A stretch of 64,000 nucleotides of DNA from contig JAAOMT010000523.1 of assembly GCA_016748015.1 (NCBI GenBank), forward strand, positions 1,552,358-1,616,357, in the 5' to 3' direction. Every line of letters starts with the position of its first letter. The stretch's first letter is position 1. The notes under the pieces are model-generated. The model saw nothing but the letters and a program-made list of their open reading frames with translations, searched no databases and had not been told where the DNA came from. This document shows, piece by piece, positions 1-10,657 of the stretch. The DNA comes from Geosiphon pyriformis (lineage: Eukaryota > Glomeromycota > Glomeromycetes > Archaeosporales > Geosiphonaceae). A program made the position numbers and the translations under genes.

Positions 1-750
1 AATAAAATTTTTATAATTAGATATTTTAATAATAATCTATAATAATTAAATATAATATTATTTTTACTTTATTCATTATTCTTGATTATTAATTTAACAT
101 AATTTTTAATTCAAATGTTAATCTGGTTTTTAACCAAACTATAATTTAGTTGTTAACTTAAATATTTGCCCTTTTATTAATTATATAAACAAAAAAAATC
201 TTGTATTTTTTAAAAATAAAATTTATTAAATAAATAACTGTTAAAAATAATTAAATTTTTTTTTGAAAAGATCAAATAAATGGATTTTAAAACTATCATA
301 ATATTTTAACTATTTACACATTCAATTTGTTACTTTATTAAGAGTTTTTTAATTAAATTCATATTGCTTTTAGTTTTTTTTCCTGTTATTTATTAGTGTA
401 TTACTTTAATTTACAATAATATAACTTAAATTCAAAATAGATTATAAATATTTATTTTATAAAAAAATTATTTTATGATAAGTTCTTTAAAACTTTAATA
501 TGAAAAACAAAACCTAATTATAATTCTAAAATTAAGTTTATTAAAATAATTATAATCAATCTTTAATTATTTAAAACTAAGATTAAAATAGCAGTATTAA
601 ATTAAAGTTTCATATAAATTAACAAATTTTTTAAATTAAAAAATTGATTTAGTTTATGATTTGTAAATTTTTATTTTAATTAATCAAAAAAATCGGGTTA
701 AAATAATAAACATAAAAGTGATAAAACATATTTAAACCATATTTATTTAA
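1..750. other. AT-rich stretch, no gene seen
   Basis: Very A+T-rich sequence with homopolymer runs and no sustained reading frame on either strand. I see no RNA gene or clear repeat structure in it. Confidence 0.6.
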
Positions 751-779
751 AAAAATGGCAATTAAACAATATCTCATTA

Positions 780-1450
780 AGTTATATTTATATTTTGTTA
801 ATTTGATGTTCTCCATTTTTTTCCATCGCTTCATTAATTCAACTATAAAAATTGCCCCAATTCTTCACAATTTTTTGGTTTTCGCTTTTCTTTATTTTTT
901 TAACGATGCTCTAAAGATATTTGATAAGATTAAGGTCAGGGCTATTAGAAGGGCAAAGGATAATTTTGTGAATATGATTTTCAATAAAGTTCTAAGCACC
1001 GCGGTTAGGATGCTTAGGATCATTGTCATGCTGAAACAGAAGAGAATCTTCTTTATTTTTACGCTAAACGCACCCTATGAAAGAAGTTTGTATCTACTCT
1101 TCGGTATTGTATTGGACGAATTGGTCTTGCAGCTTCAGATTATACTTGAAGGGCTAAAAATGGTCCGTTTCCAATCATTTAAATGACAAATCACGCATAA
1201 AACGTGATTTCGTTGGATCGAGGTAAGCATAGGAGTTTTACATTTATATCCATGTTCGGGCAAATTTCTTTGTTTGTGTCAAACATTATCCCTTTGTGCT
1301 TTCCATCTCCATTTTCGAATGGTATAATAAGTTATACTCAAGGTATCTTCGTATCTAGCAGCCTTTTGCACTCACTGTTCCCAAAAATGTAACGTAGCTT
1401 CTTTTTGGGTGCACAAATTTCTTCCCGCATTTAAAGATATGATCTGGCGT
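780..1450 (-). mobile_element. Tc1/mariner transposase relic
   Basis: Read on the minus strand, this holds a decayed Tc1/mariner transposase. Around 1040-900 the frame gives the DNDPKHPN block followed about 25 residues later by SPDLNLIKYL, matching the second catalytic region of Tc1 enzymes (QxDNDPKH ... SPDLNPIEHLW). Near 1330-1290 the frame reads TIRKWRWKAQR, which fits the helix-turn-helix end of the N-terminal DNA-binding part. Stop codons and frame changes interrupt it throughout, so it is not functional. The open frame on the plus strand (755-1186) is only a shadow. The same family recurs at 38.5-39.3 kb, where the DNA around the RKWR block is almost identical. Confidence 0.7.
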
Positions 1451-1642
1451 AAAACTTGTAAAAGTTAATTTTGCCATTTTTGTATATCGTATTTGAGTAA
1501 AAATTAAAATTGAAGAAGCCAAAATGTTGTGAAACTATTTTATTCAAAACCTTGTATATAAAATCAAGTTTTATTTTACTCCCACTTTCAATGGATGACA
1601 CTTTAACAGTTTATTAAATCTCTATTTTTAATTCAAATAATA

Positions 1643-1650
1643 TATAAAAG
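1643..1650 (+). promoter_or_regulatory. TATA box of P450-1
   Basis: TATAAAAG lies about 43 bases before the start codon of P450-1. The same octamer precedes P450-2 and both minus-strand P450 copies, followed by a shared ATGCAAATTTTA leader, which supports a conserved core promoter. Confidence 0.55.
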
Positions 1651-1693
1651 AACAGCGATACAGTTTTTTAGATGCAAATTTTAGCTTTTAAAG

Positions 1694-3618
1694 ATGGCTA
1701 TTCTTATTGATACTCTCTTCTTATCTGTGTTCTTACTATCTATTGTTTGGGTATGGCATTTCTATCAAAAAAAAAATTCTCAACAAAGGCCAAAGGGAAC
1801 TCTGGAAATCCCAGGGCCAACTCCATTACCTATCATCGGTAATATGCATCAACTTGGGAAATTAATGCATCCTAATTTAGCGAAAATGTCACAAAAATAT
1901 GGACCCCTATTTAAAGTTCATGTTGGAGCACTCACTTGGATTGTAGTTACTGATCACGAAATCGCTAGAGATCTTCTTGTTAAAAGAGGAGCGAATTATT
2001 CGGGTAGGCCGGTAAGATTAATCAAAATGGATAGTGAATTTAAATTTATTTATATTTTTCAAATTCATATAATTTTGATATTTAATTCAGGGATTTGGTG
2101 TTTTAACTGAGGTGATTTACAAAAAGAATAAAAGTGTAGCGCATGCACCGGTAAGGTTAAAATTATAAAAATAATTAATCATTAGCTAAATTTCCAAGTT
2201 TATCGATAACGCTATCACAAAATTTTTAAAGAATAATCACTGGTGGAAAACTATGCATTTAATCGAAGTTAAACACTTACGGCAAAACGTTGTTGACACG
2301 GTTTATTCTCCAATAATTTCTGAAGAAACAAAAAAATTCCTTTTGCATCAATATTCAAACTCTCAGGGTGTTATAGCCGTGAATCCAGCACCGGATATTC
2401 GCACTGCATTTACAAAAATATTAGCTACAATTGTCTTTGGTCGATCAGCCCTGGATTCAGAAATGATAATGAAATATAATCATTTTATATATACATTAAC
2501 TAAATTTACCGGTATCAAAGGAAATCTATTGAATGTTTTTCCTTGGCTCCAAAATTTTGGACTCAAAAGATTATTCACAGCAGAAGCAATCAATATTCGC
2601 GCCATGCTTGAAGAAATTAATGAGGAATTTATAAACCGAGTCAGAAAAAGATTACTTGTTCATGGAGAAGATAGTGAGAACTGTTTGATTGCCAACATTA
2701 TGAAATCCGTTACAGTTGATCCTAACTTTATCGCTGATCCAGCCACACATCAATTTGAGAAAGATCAAGATGGAAAGTATATTTTTGATCGATATGATCT
2801 CACGACTATTTGTAACGATATGATGAGTGGTGGGACTAAAACTACTGCTGGCAGTTTGGTATGGCTATATGTACTTTTAGCAAAATTTCCAAAAGTACAG
2901 AAAAAGATTCAAGATGAATTAGATTTAGTGGTTGGCAAAGGAAAACTTTATAACATGGAGCATAAACAGGATTTACATTACTTACAAGCAACAATAAAAG
3001 AAAGTTTACGTTTCAGGTTGGTAATTCATATTTTTTGTATTGCAATCATTTAGTGAAATTACTTTATGTTTCTAGTTTCAAATTATTTCAGGCCCCCGAT
3101 ACGATTTCTCATACCTCATGGTAATACGGAAGATGATATCTATCGTGGATATCATATCCCGGCGAAATCTACTATCATTTTTAACATCTTTTCCATGAAT
3201 ATGGATCCATTATTATACGAGAATCCTGAAGTTTTCTCTCCGGAAAGGTTTTTAGATGAAAAGGGGCACTTTAAAAATTTAGATGAGCGTTGTGATCCTT
3301 GGGCATGTTTTTATTCCCTCAGTCGAACGTTGATTGATATTATTTTAAAAAATCTAATATATTAAATTTTAGGTATTTGGACGTGGTCGTCGATCCTGTG
3401 CTGGATCGGACTTAGCCTATCATAACTTATTTACTTTTGCTAGTTATGCTATGTCAATGTTCACCCTTCAATTAGAAAAAGATCCCATAACTGGAAAACC
3501 TATCGACCTTGATATCGACACGCAATTGGGAAGTGATTTTGATTGCAAACCATTAGATTATAAATTGATCTTTGAGCCAAGAGAGGGGGTCGATATGCTT
3601 TCGGCATTGAAACTTTGA
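1694..3618 (+). CDS. Cytochrome P450 (P450-1), five exons, one with a GC donor
   Basis: Haem-thiolate monooxygenase of the ER-anchored class. Exons inferred from frame and splice signals: 1694-2011, 2091-2150, 2232-3016, 3092-3302, 3373-3618, giving 539 residues. Visible motifs: N-terminal membrane anchor (residues 1-24), proline hinge PGPTPLP, the I-helix region GGTKTT, ExxR (ESLR), PERF, and the haem loop FGRGRRSCAG holding the Cys ligand. Exon lengths equal those of P450-2, which supports the model. Two oddities: the fourth intron starts GCATGT where P450-2 has GTAAGT, and the C-helix WxxxR ends in His (WKTMH). If the GC donor fails, translation stops before the haem loop. The I-helix acid is Lys. 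The substrate cannot be told from sequence. It may be a weakening paralogue. Confidence 0.85.
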
Positions 3619-4423
3619 ATTTTTGACAATTAAATATAATAATTATTTATTTATTGCAAAAATAATTTATTTAAGAAACATCTATTTAGTAAAAATATCA
3701 AAAAACCAGTACATTTTGTTAATAAAATTGTAGGTATTCCAATATTTTTCTTTTTTATTTTAATAAAAGCTGCATGTTTATTATATATTTTCAAAGAGTG
3801 TTTTGCAGTTTAAAATTATCTAACTAGTAAACATAATTATAGTACTTTGGATTTTTGTAAAATTGAATTATTTTATTAAATGGGTTATGTTACATAAAAT
3901 ATTTATTGAAAGGATGTATTCTTGGTAAAAATAGATGTGTTATGATTAATTTCCCGATATATCAAAAATGATTATTATTTACCACATGATATAATGCTTC
4001 TTGAATTTCATACATTTTTAATAGTATTACAAAATTTTAACTTTGTTACATCTTCCAACATTAAGAACAGCTGCCAGCAATTACATGTATTTACATTTAT
4101 TATTTGATATACCTAAATATTTTTTGTGTTATATATTCCTGTCTAGTTCGTACATGATTTAATATTTTGAAAATTTTTAAAACAATGAAATTTGTAACAA
4201 AAATTTAATGGATATTCAAAATTTCTATAATTGATGATGAGTAAAAATGCCCGGGATAAAAAAGAGCGGGAATGTAAAATGATTAGTTGTTATGAATATT
4301 TCTATTAGAAAATTTTTTGAACGTTATCAGAGAAAACTTTGGGTTATGGGTTTTGAGTTTAAATATGTAAAAGGAAAATATATAGAACAAATTATTATGC
4401 AAGAATCTGTCGAAAACGATTAA
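3619..4423. other. Intergenic, no gene seen
   Basis: AT-rich spacer between the converging P450-1 and the receptor-like gene. I see no frame, RNA gene or repeat that I can support. Confidence 0.5.
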
Positions 4424-6792
4424 TCACTGAAAGTGAGCAAGTTGTGGAGACGTTAATCCGGCAATCACATGCCAATCTTCAGGTTCGGAATGTGGTACTT
4501 GTGTTTCTTCATGTAAAGTATCCAATTCAACTTTATAATATTCGTTTCCCGAATCAAGTTCGTACGAGATTGACGAAGACTCCAATTCGAAATCAGACAT
4601 TCCCAACCAATCTTCTGGCCAAGCTTCACTGTTCACTTTTCTTAATGAATCCTTCGATTGAAATGGGCTTTGAGGGTTATTTTGATCTGACACCGAAACT
4701 AAACCTTGTGATAGCAATTGATCTTGTACTATTTCTTGGCGCTGGAAATCAGAAAATGAGTGCCCTTGAGTTTGATCAGTCACGAAATCGAGGGGGATAC
4801 TCTGATACAACGGCTGGGCTGATTCAAATTCGGGGTTCAAAGACTGACTTGGCTTTTTAAGGATCTCGGAATGTTGCATTTCAATAACCGTGCTTGCCCT
4901 ACAAGGTGATAATGGTTCTGTCTTATTTTCTTGAAATTCGATACTTTCATCATCATTTTTTGGTCCTTTCTCAGTCGAATTCATCGCACTATGATACGAG
5001 ATCAAGGATGGAAGAATGGTCAATTTTGATTTTTGACGTCGAAGATGGGTTTTTGACGTAATTGTTGCTGTTTCGTCATCATACATTGAGTCAAAGTTAC
5101 TTGTTGAGGTCAAGTTTCCGTTTGGTCTTTGTTCAATTTTTTTATTTCTGAGAAAAGGTGAGTTTGAAATTAAACAACTGATTGGGAAAATTTTGAGTTT
5201 TAAAATATGATTTTTGAACTAAAAGTATTTACCGTATGCTCACAACTGCAACAACGATAGTAATGCATATTGGCATGAACAAACAGGACGATGTGAAAAG
5301 AATATTACTCAGTCCAGGCTGTTTGGATAATATTTTAACCTAAAAAAGAGTAGAAAATAAAATAAAACAAGAAGAAATATCAGTGAATGATTAAAGATTG
5401 ACAACCAAAACTTTTGTAGACCTTACCCTTGAGGCGCCAAAAATAATCGAATATATAATATAATATATAAATGCAACGAACACAATATACAATGTTTTTC
5501 GAATCTAAAAATCAAAAAAATGTGGAATTATATCATGTGAAATCAATTGGCAGATGAAGGAAATTTCATGAAACCTACCTTGTGCAATCCAGATTCCATA
5601 TTATTAAGTCGTACACGAGTGATGTTATTACTTGCACGAGCAAACTCAATATGAAAGCGTAACATATTACATATTTCACGACCGAAATAAAATACACCCA
5701 ATGCCCCAAAAGTGTGCCATACGCTAGGGGAAAAATTAGATTTGACACAAGGACAAAATATGATTGGTGCAAATAAAAAATTGATGATCGTCATTGCGGG
5801 AGCACGGTCATTCAATTTCACATTCTGTACTCTCAATATTTCTTACCTCGATAACATGTAATGTGCGCCTATTAGAAGGTCAGATAATGCTATTTGGCCA
5901 TTATCTCGAAAATACCCGCTTCCCGCTGTGACCGGCCAAATGAACATTGGTGCAGCGATTGTAACCATAAATAAATATCGATCTGCTAATCGGCTATTTG
6001 GTTGCCATCGTCGAGTTTTTGAGTTCAGGTGACTACCGATTTGAAGGTAAGTGCCAACAGCGAACCAAGCAAGTCCTGAAAATTGAAAATGTGAGAACTG
6101 GGAAAATAGTTCAAATAGGAAAATTGAAGAATTTGGTATACCTATTGTGCCAAATGTTTCGGGCTACATTAAAAAATTTTTGGAAAAAGAAATGAACAGG
6201 CAAAAAATCTCAGAATTTTAAAATTCAATCACAACATTTTAGATGGTTACAAAAACTTACGAATTCCTGTAAGACTTGAACCATTGAAAATTAAAGTTAG
6301 TATTTATCGAACATCAGTTTCAAAGATAAAGGAGCAGAATATTAGATACACATACTTTCACGAAATAGATACCGGTCGCGAAATAAATCCGCCCACAAGA
6401 TTCCAATGAACCCCATCCGCCCTGAATTTTTCATTTTTCGTTTAATATCTTAATTTTTCTTGTCGATTACGAAATTTCCCAAAAGTGTACATTAAACTCA
6501 CCTAACATCCATAATACTTCAAAAACTAAAAATGCTTCGATAGGATTTGGTCTCAACCACCCAGTCCCAGGCGTTTTAGGGGCCATTAACTTACATTTCT
6601 GAATTCGCATTCGATAATATAGTAAAACACCACAAGCCAAAGTTAATAATAATAGTAAAATGAATGAAGATTCGTAAATTATGAGGTAGACATCTCCTAA
6701 GTCGCAATTGAGCGTCACTCGCCAATCGCAAAATGAATTGTTTTGATAAACGAAGACCATGTTATCGTAATTTATGGTGGTAAATAATGGAG

Positions 6793-6834
<42 letters not shown>

Positions 6835-6898
6835 GTGAGGGTATTGATGATACTGTTGTCGTTGGGTCTATGATGGTCAAATTATTATTTTCGTCCAT
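4424..6898 (-). CDS. Seven-transmembrane receptor-like protein, multi-exon
   Basis: Multi-pass membrane protein of unknown ligand. Exons (minus): 6898-6502, 6421-6356, a possible 6-base microexon 6266-6261, 6075-5847, 5723-5579, 5504-5427, 5339-5233, 5147-4424; all phases agree and give about 583 residues. The N-terminus is Ser/Thr-rich with a run of 14 Ser, then two Cys before the first membrane helix. I count seven hydrophobic segments, the last two being in the exons at 5.5 and 5.3 kb, then a hydrophilic, Ser-rich tail of about 240 residues. This is a GPCR-like layout, but I recognise no named family. Exon 5 could start at 5831 instead, adding 36 residues with another hydrophobic stretch, but only if a 15-base intron is allowed; otherwise an in-frame TAA precedes it. 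Confidence 0.6.
6261..6266 (-). other. Candidate 6-base microexon GAATTC
   Basis: On the minus strand GAATTC is preceded by a TACTAAC branch-site match and TTACAG acceptor, and followed by a GTAAGT donor. Six bases keep the frame, so the protein reads through with or without it (adding Ile-Arg). Confidence 0.35.
6795..6834. repeat. (GAT)n microsatellite coding poly-Ser
   Basis: About thirteen GAT units; on the minus strand they encode most of a 14-Ser run in the extracellular N-terminus of the receptor-like protein. Confidence 0.85.
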
Positions 6899-9061
6899 TT
6901 CTTTTTCCCGAGATATGGTTTAAAGACATAAAAAAAGTTTTAGTGAATGCACAAACATTTATTGATTGGAACTATCAATTATTTAAGGAGAAATGAATTT
7001 TTTGATCCAGCAAGAAAAAAAATGTAAAATTGAAAAAAAATCGACAATAATAAATTCAAATCATAAATATTTTTCAAAATCCTCAGGTTGAATAGTTTAG
7101 ATCATTAAAGAAAGAAATAAAGATATCCAGTAAAATTTTCAATAACTTTTATTGGTATTTTTATATGAGAAAATCAAGCTGAAAATATGCATATTGAATT
7201 GAAGGGTCAACAAATATGTGTCTAAATTTATGCGATGCAAGCGGTTTACGTGATTTTGACTTTTATTTTCGTCAGTTATGGCGATTTAAAATTTTAAAGC
7301 ACTGGCAGAAAAAGTAAAAGATAAAAGCCCAAAAGAAAAACAAATACCGTATTATTTCTTCAAGTGAGCAGAAAAAACCAGATGAAAATAACGAGGAAAT
7401 ATGGAAATATTTGGAGGGAAAGGAAAGGAAAGGAAAGGAAAGAATCTATCGTGTCCACCAGAAGAAATCTCTAATTAGAATTTAGATAAATAAAACCTTT
7501 GAATTAGCAGAGGTTTATATTTATAATTTTTCAATCACTGTAAACCTTTTATATAAACTGACTTGAGCTATTGTTCATTCTTAAGATTTCGTAAAAATTA
7601 CCTTGCAGATATGCTAGATGTATCACCCTGGTACTCGAAAAGTAATTAAAAAATTATCCTTTTTTAGAAATTTTCGAGACAAATCTTGTATCACGGGGAT
7701 AATATATTTAAAAGGAGTTAGTGTTACTTTCAAATGACTACTAAATAACATTTAGGATAAACCACGTTACTCAAAATTAATATTATTTCTTTAAAGGTAC
7801 ATTTCTTAATTCCTGACACGTTGAAAAAATAATAATATATATATATATATTTTTCTCTTTTTTTTTTCCTTTTTTTTTTTTCAATAAAATACTTTTAAAT
7901 TATTAATTTGGGCTCTTTTCCTCAATGGGAACGTGTTATACAGTTTTGACAAATGCTTGAATAAGGAAATATTGATCCAGGAAAAATTCATAATATTTTA
8001 TTGTGGAATTTTGAGGATATATTATTTATTGATGGGTATATATTTAATTCAACAATATTTCCCATAATCAAATTATTTTTAACGAATTTCAAATAAAATA
8101 CACTTGAAGTTAAAATAAATTTTGCATTAGTTAAAGTTTGCTTGATCATTTGTTAACTGAGATGACAATTTGCCAGGGTATTGAATTGTGAATGCACGAG
8201 AAATTTAAGATGTGTAACATTTTATTCATTAAAAGATTTAAAAGCCTAACCCAAACAAAATTTGGAAAATTTTTAAAAAAAACATTAGCTTCGTCGCATA
8301 ATAAAATTTGAAAAGTTAACCAATGAGATTCAATACAGATTTCAACCTTTAAATTTTGCCTCAAAATTTATACTTTTGAAAAAGTTCTGAAAGTGTAAGA
8401 ATTGTTTTAATAAATTTTCTCACGAATCTTCAAATGCGTTATTGGAAGAACTTTTACAAAAATAATCAAGATGAATTTTTAGTAAGAAAATGGTTTTGAT
8501 ATTCCAGGCTTAGAAATTTCTACGAGATAAAGAAAACCCTGTGAAAATTTTTAAAGGAACCTTGAATTTAGAGCTCATGTTTGTAATTTTTACACTAGAA
8601 CTCCACAAAGTTTTATGTTATTTAATATTTGCGGACTTCATTTTTTCATTTTGCAAGACAGACTTTGCCTTATTCAAAATACTGATCTTTTGTACTTTAG
8701 AAATTTTAAAAATATATGCTAAAGACACATGAGAAAAAGAGTAATTCATCGTTAAACTAAAAAGTTTAAGTTGTTAATTTTTTTTGACTGGATTGATAAA
8801 GTAGTATATATTGAATAGCTTAAAGGGCCTAAAATAGTGTGGTCCATAATTATTTTACAATTATAAATAACGTTTTTTTTTAATCAAAGAAATTTATATC
8901 ATATGATATCCTGATTAAATAAAGATTTTGAAGAAAATCCCAACAAACATGATTACGTTCTCTAATTATATTTTCTTCTTATCATATAAATAGAATCTTG
9001 TGCAAGGCTAAAAAATTTGATCGAGTATACACTACGACGCAAGTTAATTTTAATTTCAAAA
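6899..9061. other. Intergenic, simple repeats only
   Basis: No supportable gene in about 2.1 kb. It holds a short (AGGAA)n run at 7416-7442, a short (TA)n at about 7837-7850 and a pyrimidine-rich stretch after it. The open frames at 8146-8364 (-) and 8541-8732 (+) show no recognisable motif and AT-driven composition. Confidence 0.5.
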
Positions 9062-10514
9062 ATGAAAAATTGTAATGGTCTTCAATCAAGGATCAAACTC
9101 ATCTTTCTTATTAGCTTTTTATGCTTTTGCTTTTCATATTTTCAATATATTCAAATCGTAAACGTTTCAAGGCTATCATGGAATATATGGAGTTCGGATT
9201 ATAAGAAAACTTCCCAAACTAAAGTTTCTATTCACTGGACTTCTCCTCAAAATGGCACTTTGTTAAGACAGGCAAATAATTTTGTTTGATTCAAGCAAAA
9301 ATTATCATTTTGTGAAAGTCCTTTAAATCTGAATTAATACTTCAAAAAAATTAAACTTATAAAAAGGTTAAAAAACGGCCAGAACACAAACGGAAAGACG
9401 AAGATATAAATGAACCTCAGATATTTAAAAACATTGATATGTTGAAGAAATTTCGTAAATATGCAAACTACGCTAATAAGGCTTATTGTGAGGATACTCA
9501 CCAATTCCCAGAAGTTATTTATGGTATCAAAAAATTTTGAATTTTTTGATAAAATTTTAAGATTAACATGCGAAGTTTATTTTGTATAGGGAATGCCAAA
9601 ATTGTCGATAATGAGATAATTTTCTTTATGCGAACTTTTGAAATGGCGAAATATCGTGAGATTTTTCACTATGCTCACGATAAAAGAAAGGTGACACTTT
9701 ATCCAGGTAAATTGAGCTTTTAATTGTAATTCTTTTGAGAATATTTTTATTAGTATGCTATATTTCTCTAATTTCTTCAAGGTTATGGGATCTCAACATA
9801 TTCCGAAAGGATCAAAGTGGATGAACAATATTGGCAAATTTACAAAGAGCGAGTTGCAAAAACACTTATTGAGTATCTCATAAATATTATAAATGAAAAT
9901 AAATTAAACTATCTTGTTATCACTGCACATCGATTAGCAGGAGGTAAGGTTAAAATTTTTTATTATTTGAATAGTGAAGTATTTTTAATATTTTTGGAAT
10001 TTTACCTTCGAGAAGTCTACGCCATATTTGTAGCATTAGACCTCAAAAAATTTGCCAGGTTCAGGCGCCTCCGAATAATAGTCTACACATGGGGTTCGCC
10101 ACGTATCGGGAATCTAGCTTTCGCCCGACATGTCAATCGAATATTGGTAACATACAGGTTTACCCTAAGAGATGATCAGATTTCACGATATCCCATCATC
10201 TCAGATGGCCAACGTCCAATCTCTTATATGCATTATCAAACTGAATATTGGACAACAAAGAATTGCGACTGTCAAAGTTGGAATCTTTATCGGTGTTTAG
10301 GAAGGTTACGAGCAAGTAGTTTTTATGAAGAAAATGAGGCAAGACAAAATTTTCTTTTGGTGATATTTTGGTTTTTTATGCTTTGCAACTTCTTGAAATT
10401 TCTGTTTCGTTTAAGCTATGCAATAAAGGAGAGGAACATAATCATAAGCATACATATACCTATGAGGGACCATATATGGGAGTCTACTTTGGAAACTGTT
10501 CATCTCAAAAATGA
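9062..10514 (+). CDS. Lipase-like secreted protein L1 lacking catalytic Ser and His
   Basis: Class 3 (Rhizomucor-type) lipase fold protein, probably without hydrolase activity. Exons: 9062-9271 (or 9283), 9367-9523, 9590-9706, 9782-9943, 10016-10338, 10416-10514; about 355 residues with consistent phases. The N-terminus has a hydrophobic signal/anchor (IFLISFLCFCFSYF). Later come FRKYANYANKAYC, the nucleophile elbow AHRLAGG (normally GHSLGG, so Ser is Arg), YTWGSPRIGN, the acid site RDDQISRYP, CDC, and the end THTYEGPYMGVYF-like block where the catalytic His aligns with Glu. The oxyanion FRG is also lost. The last intron starts GCAAGA, a GC-AG intron. Same strand as L2. Role unknown; the intact frame argues for selection. 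The plus-strand frame running on past 10338 is intron read-through. Confidence 0.75.
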
Positions 10515-10601
10515 ACATACATGTATAAATAAAACTCCTCCACTCTAATAATCATGTTATAAACCCAACAGAAATTTGAGATTTCAATGGTTAGGGATAG
10601 A

Positions 10602-10657
10602 TTTAGTGTGATGGTAAATCGTTTAAAATTCACAGTTTAATTAGCCATCACACTAAA
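10602..10657. repeat. Perfect 13-bp inverted repeat downstream of L1
   Basis: TTTAGTGTGATGG at 10602-10614 is repeated in inverted form at 10645-10657 with a 30-base spacer. It lies about 90 bases after the L1 stop and could form a stem in the 3' region, or be the ends of a tiny deleted element. Confidence 0.7.

Noticed and set aside
755-1186. 143-codon plus-strand frame with hydrophobic residues
   Set aside because: It is the antisense shadow of the Tc1 transposase relic, whose motifs are on the minus strand.
4444-4860. 138-codon plus-strand frame
   Set aside because: Lies wholly opposite the last exon of the receptor-like gene, whose splice phases all agree on the minus strand.
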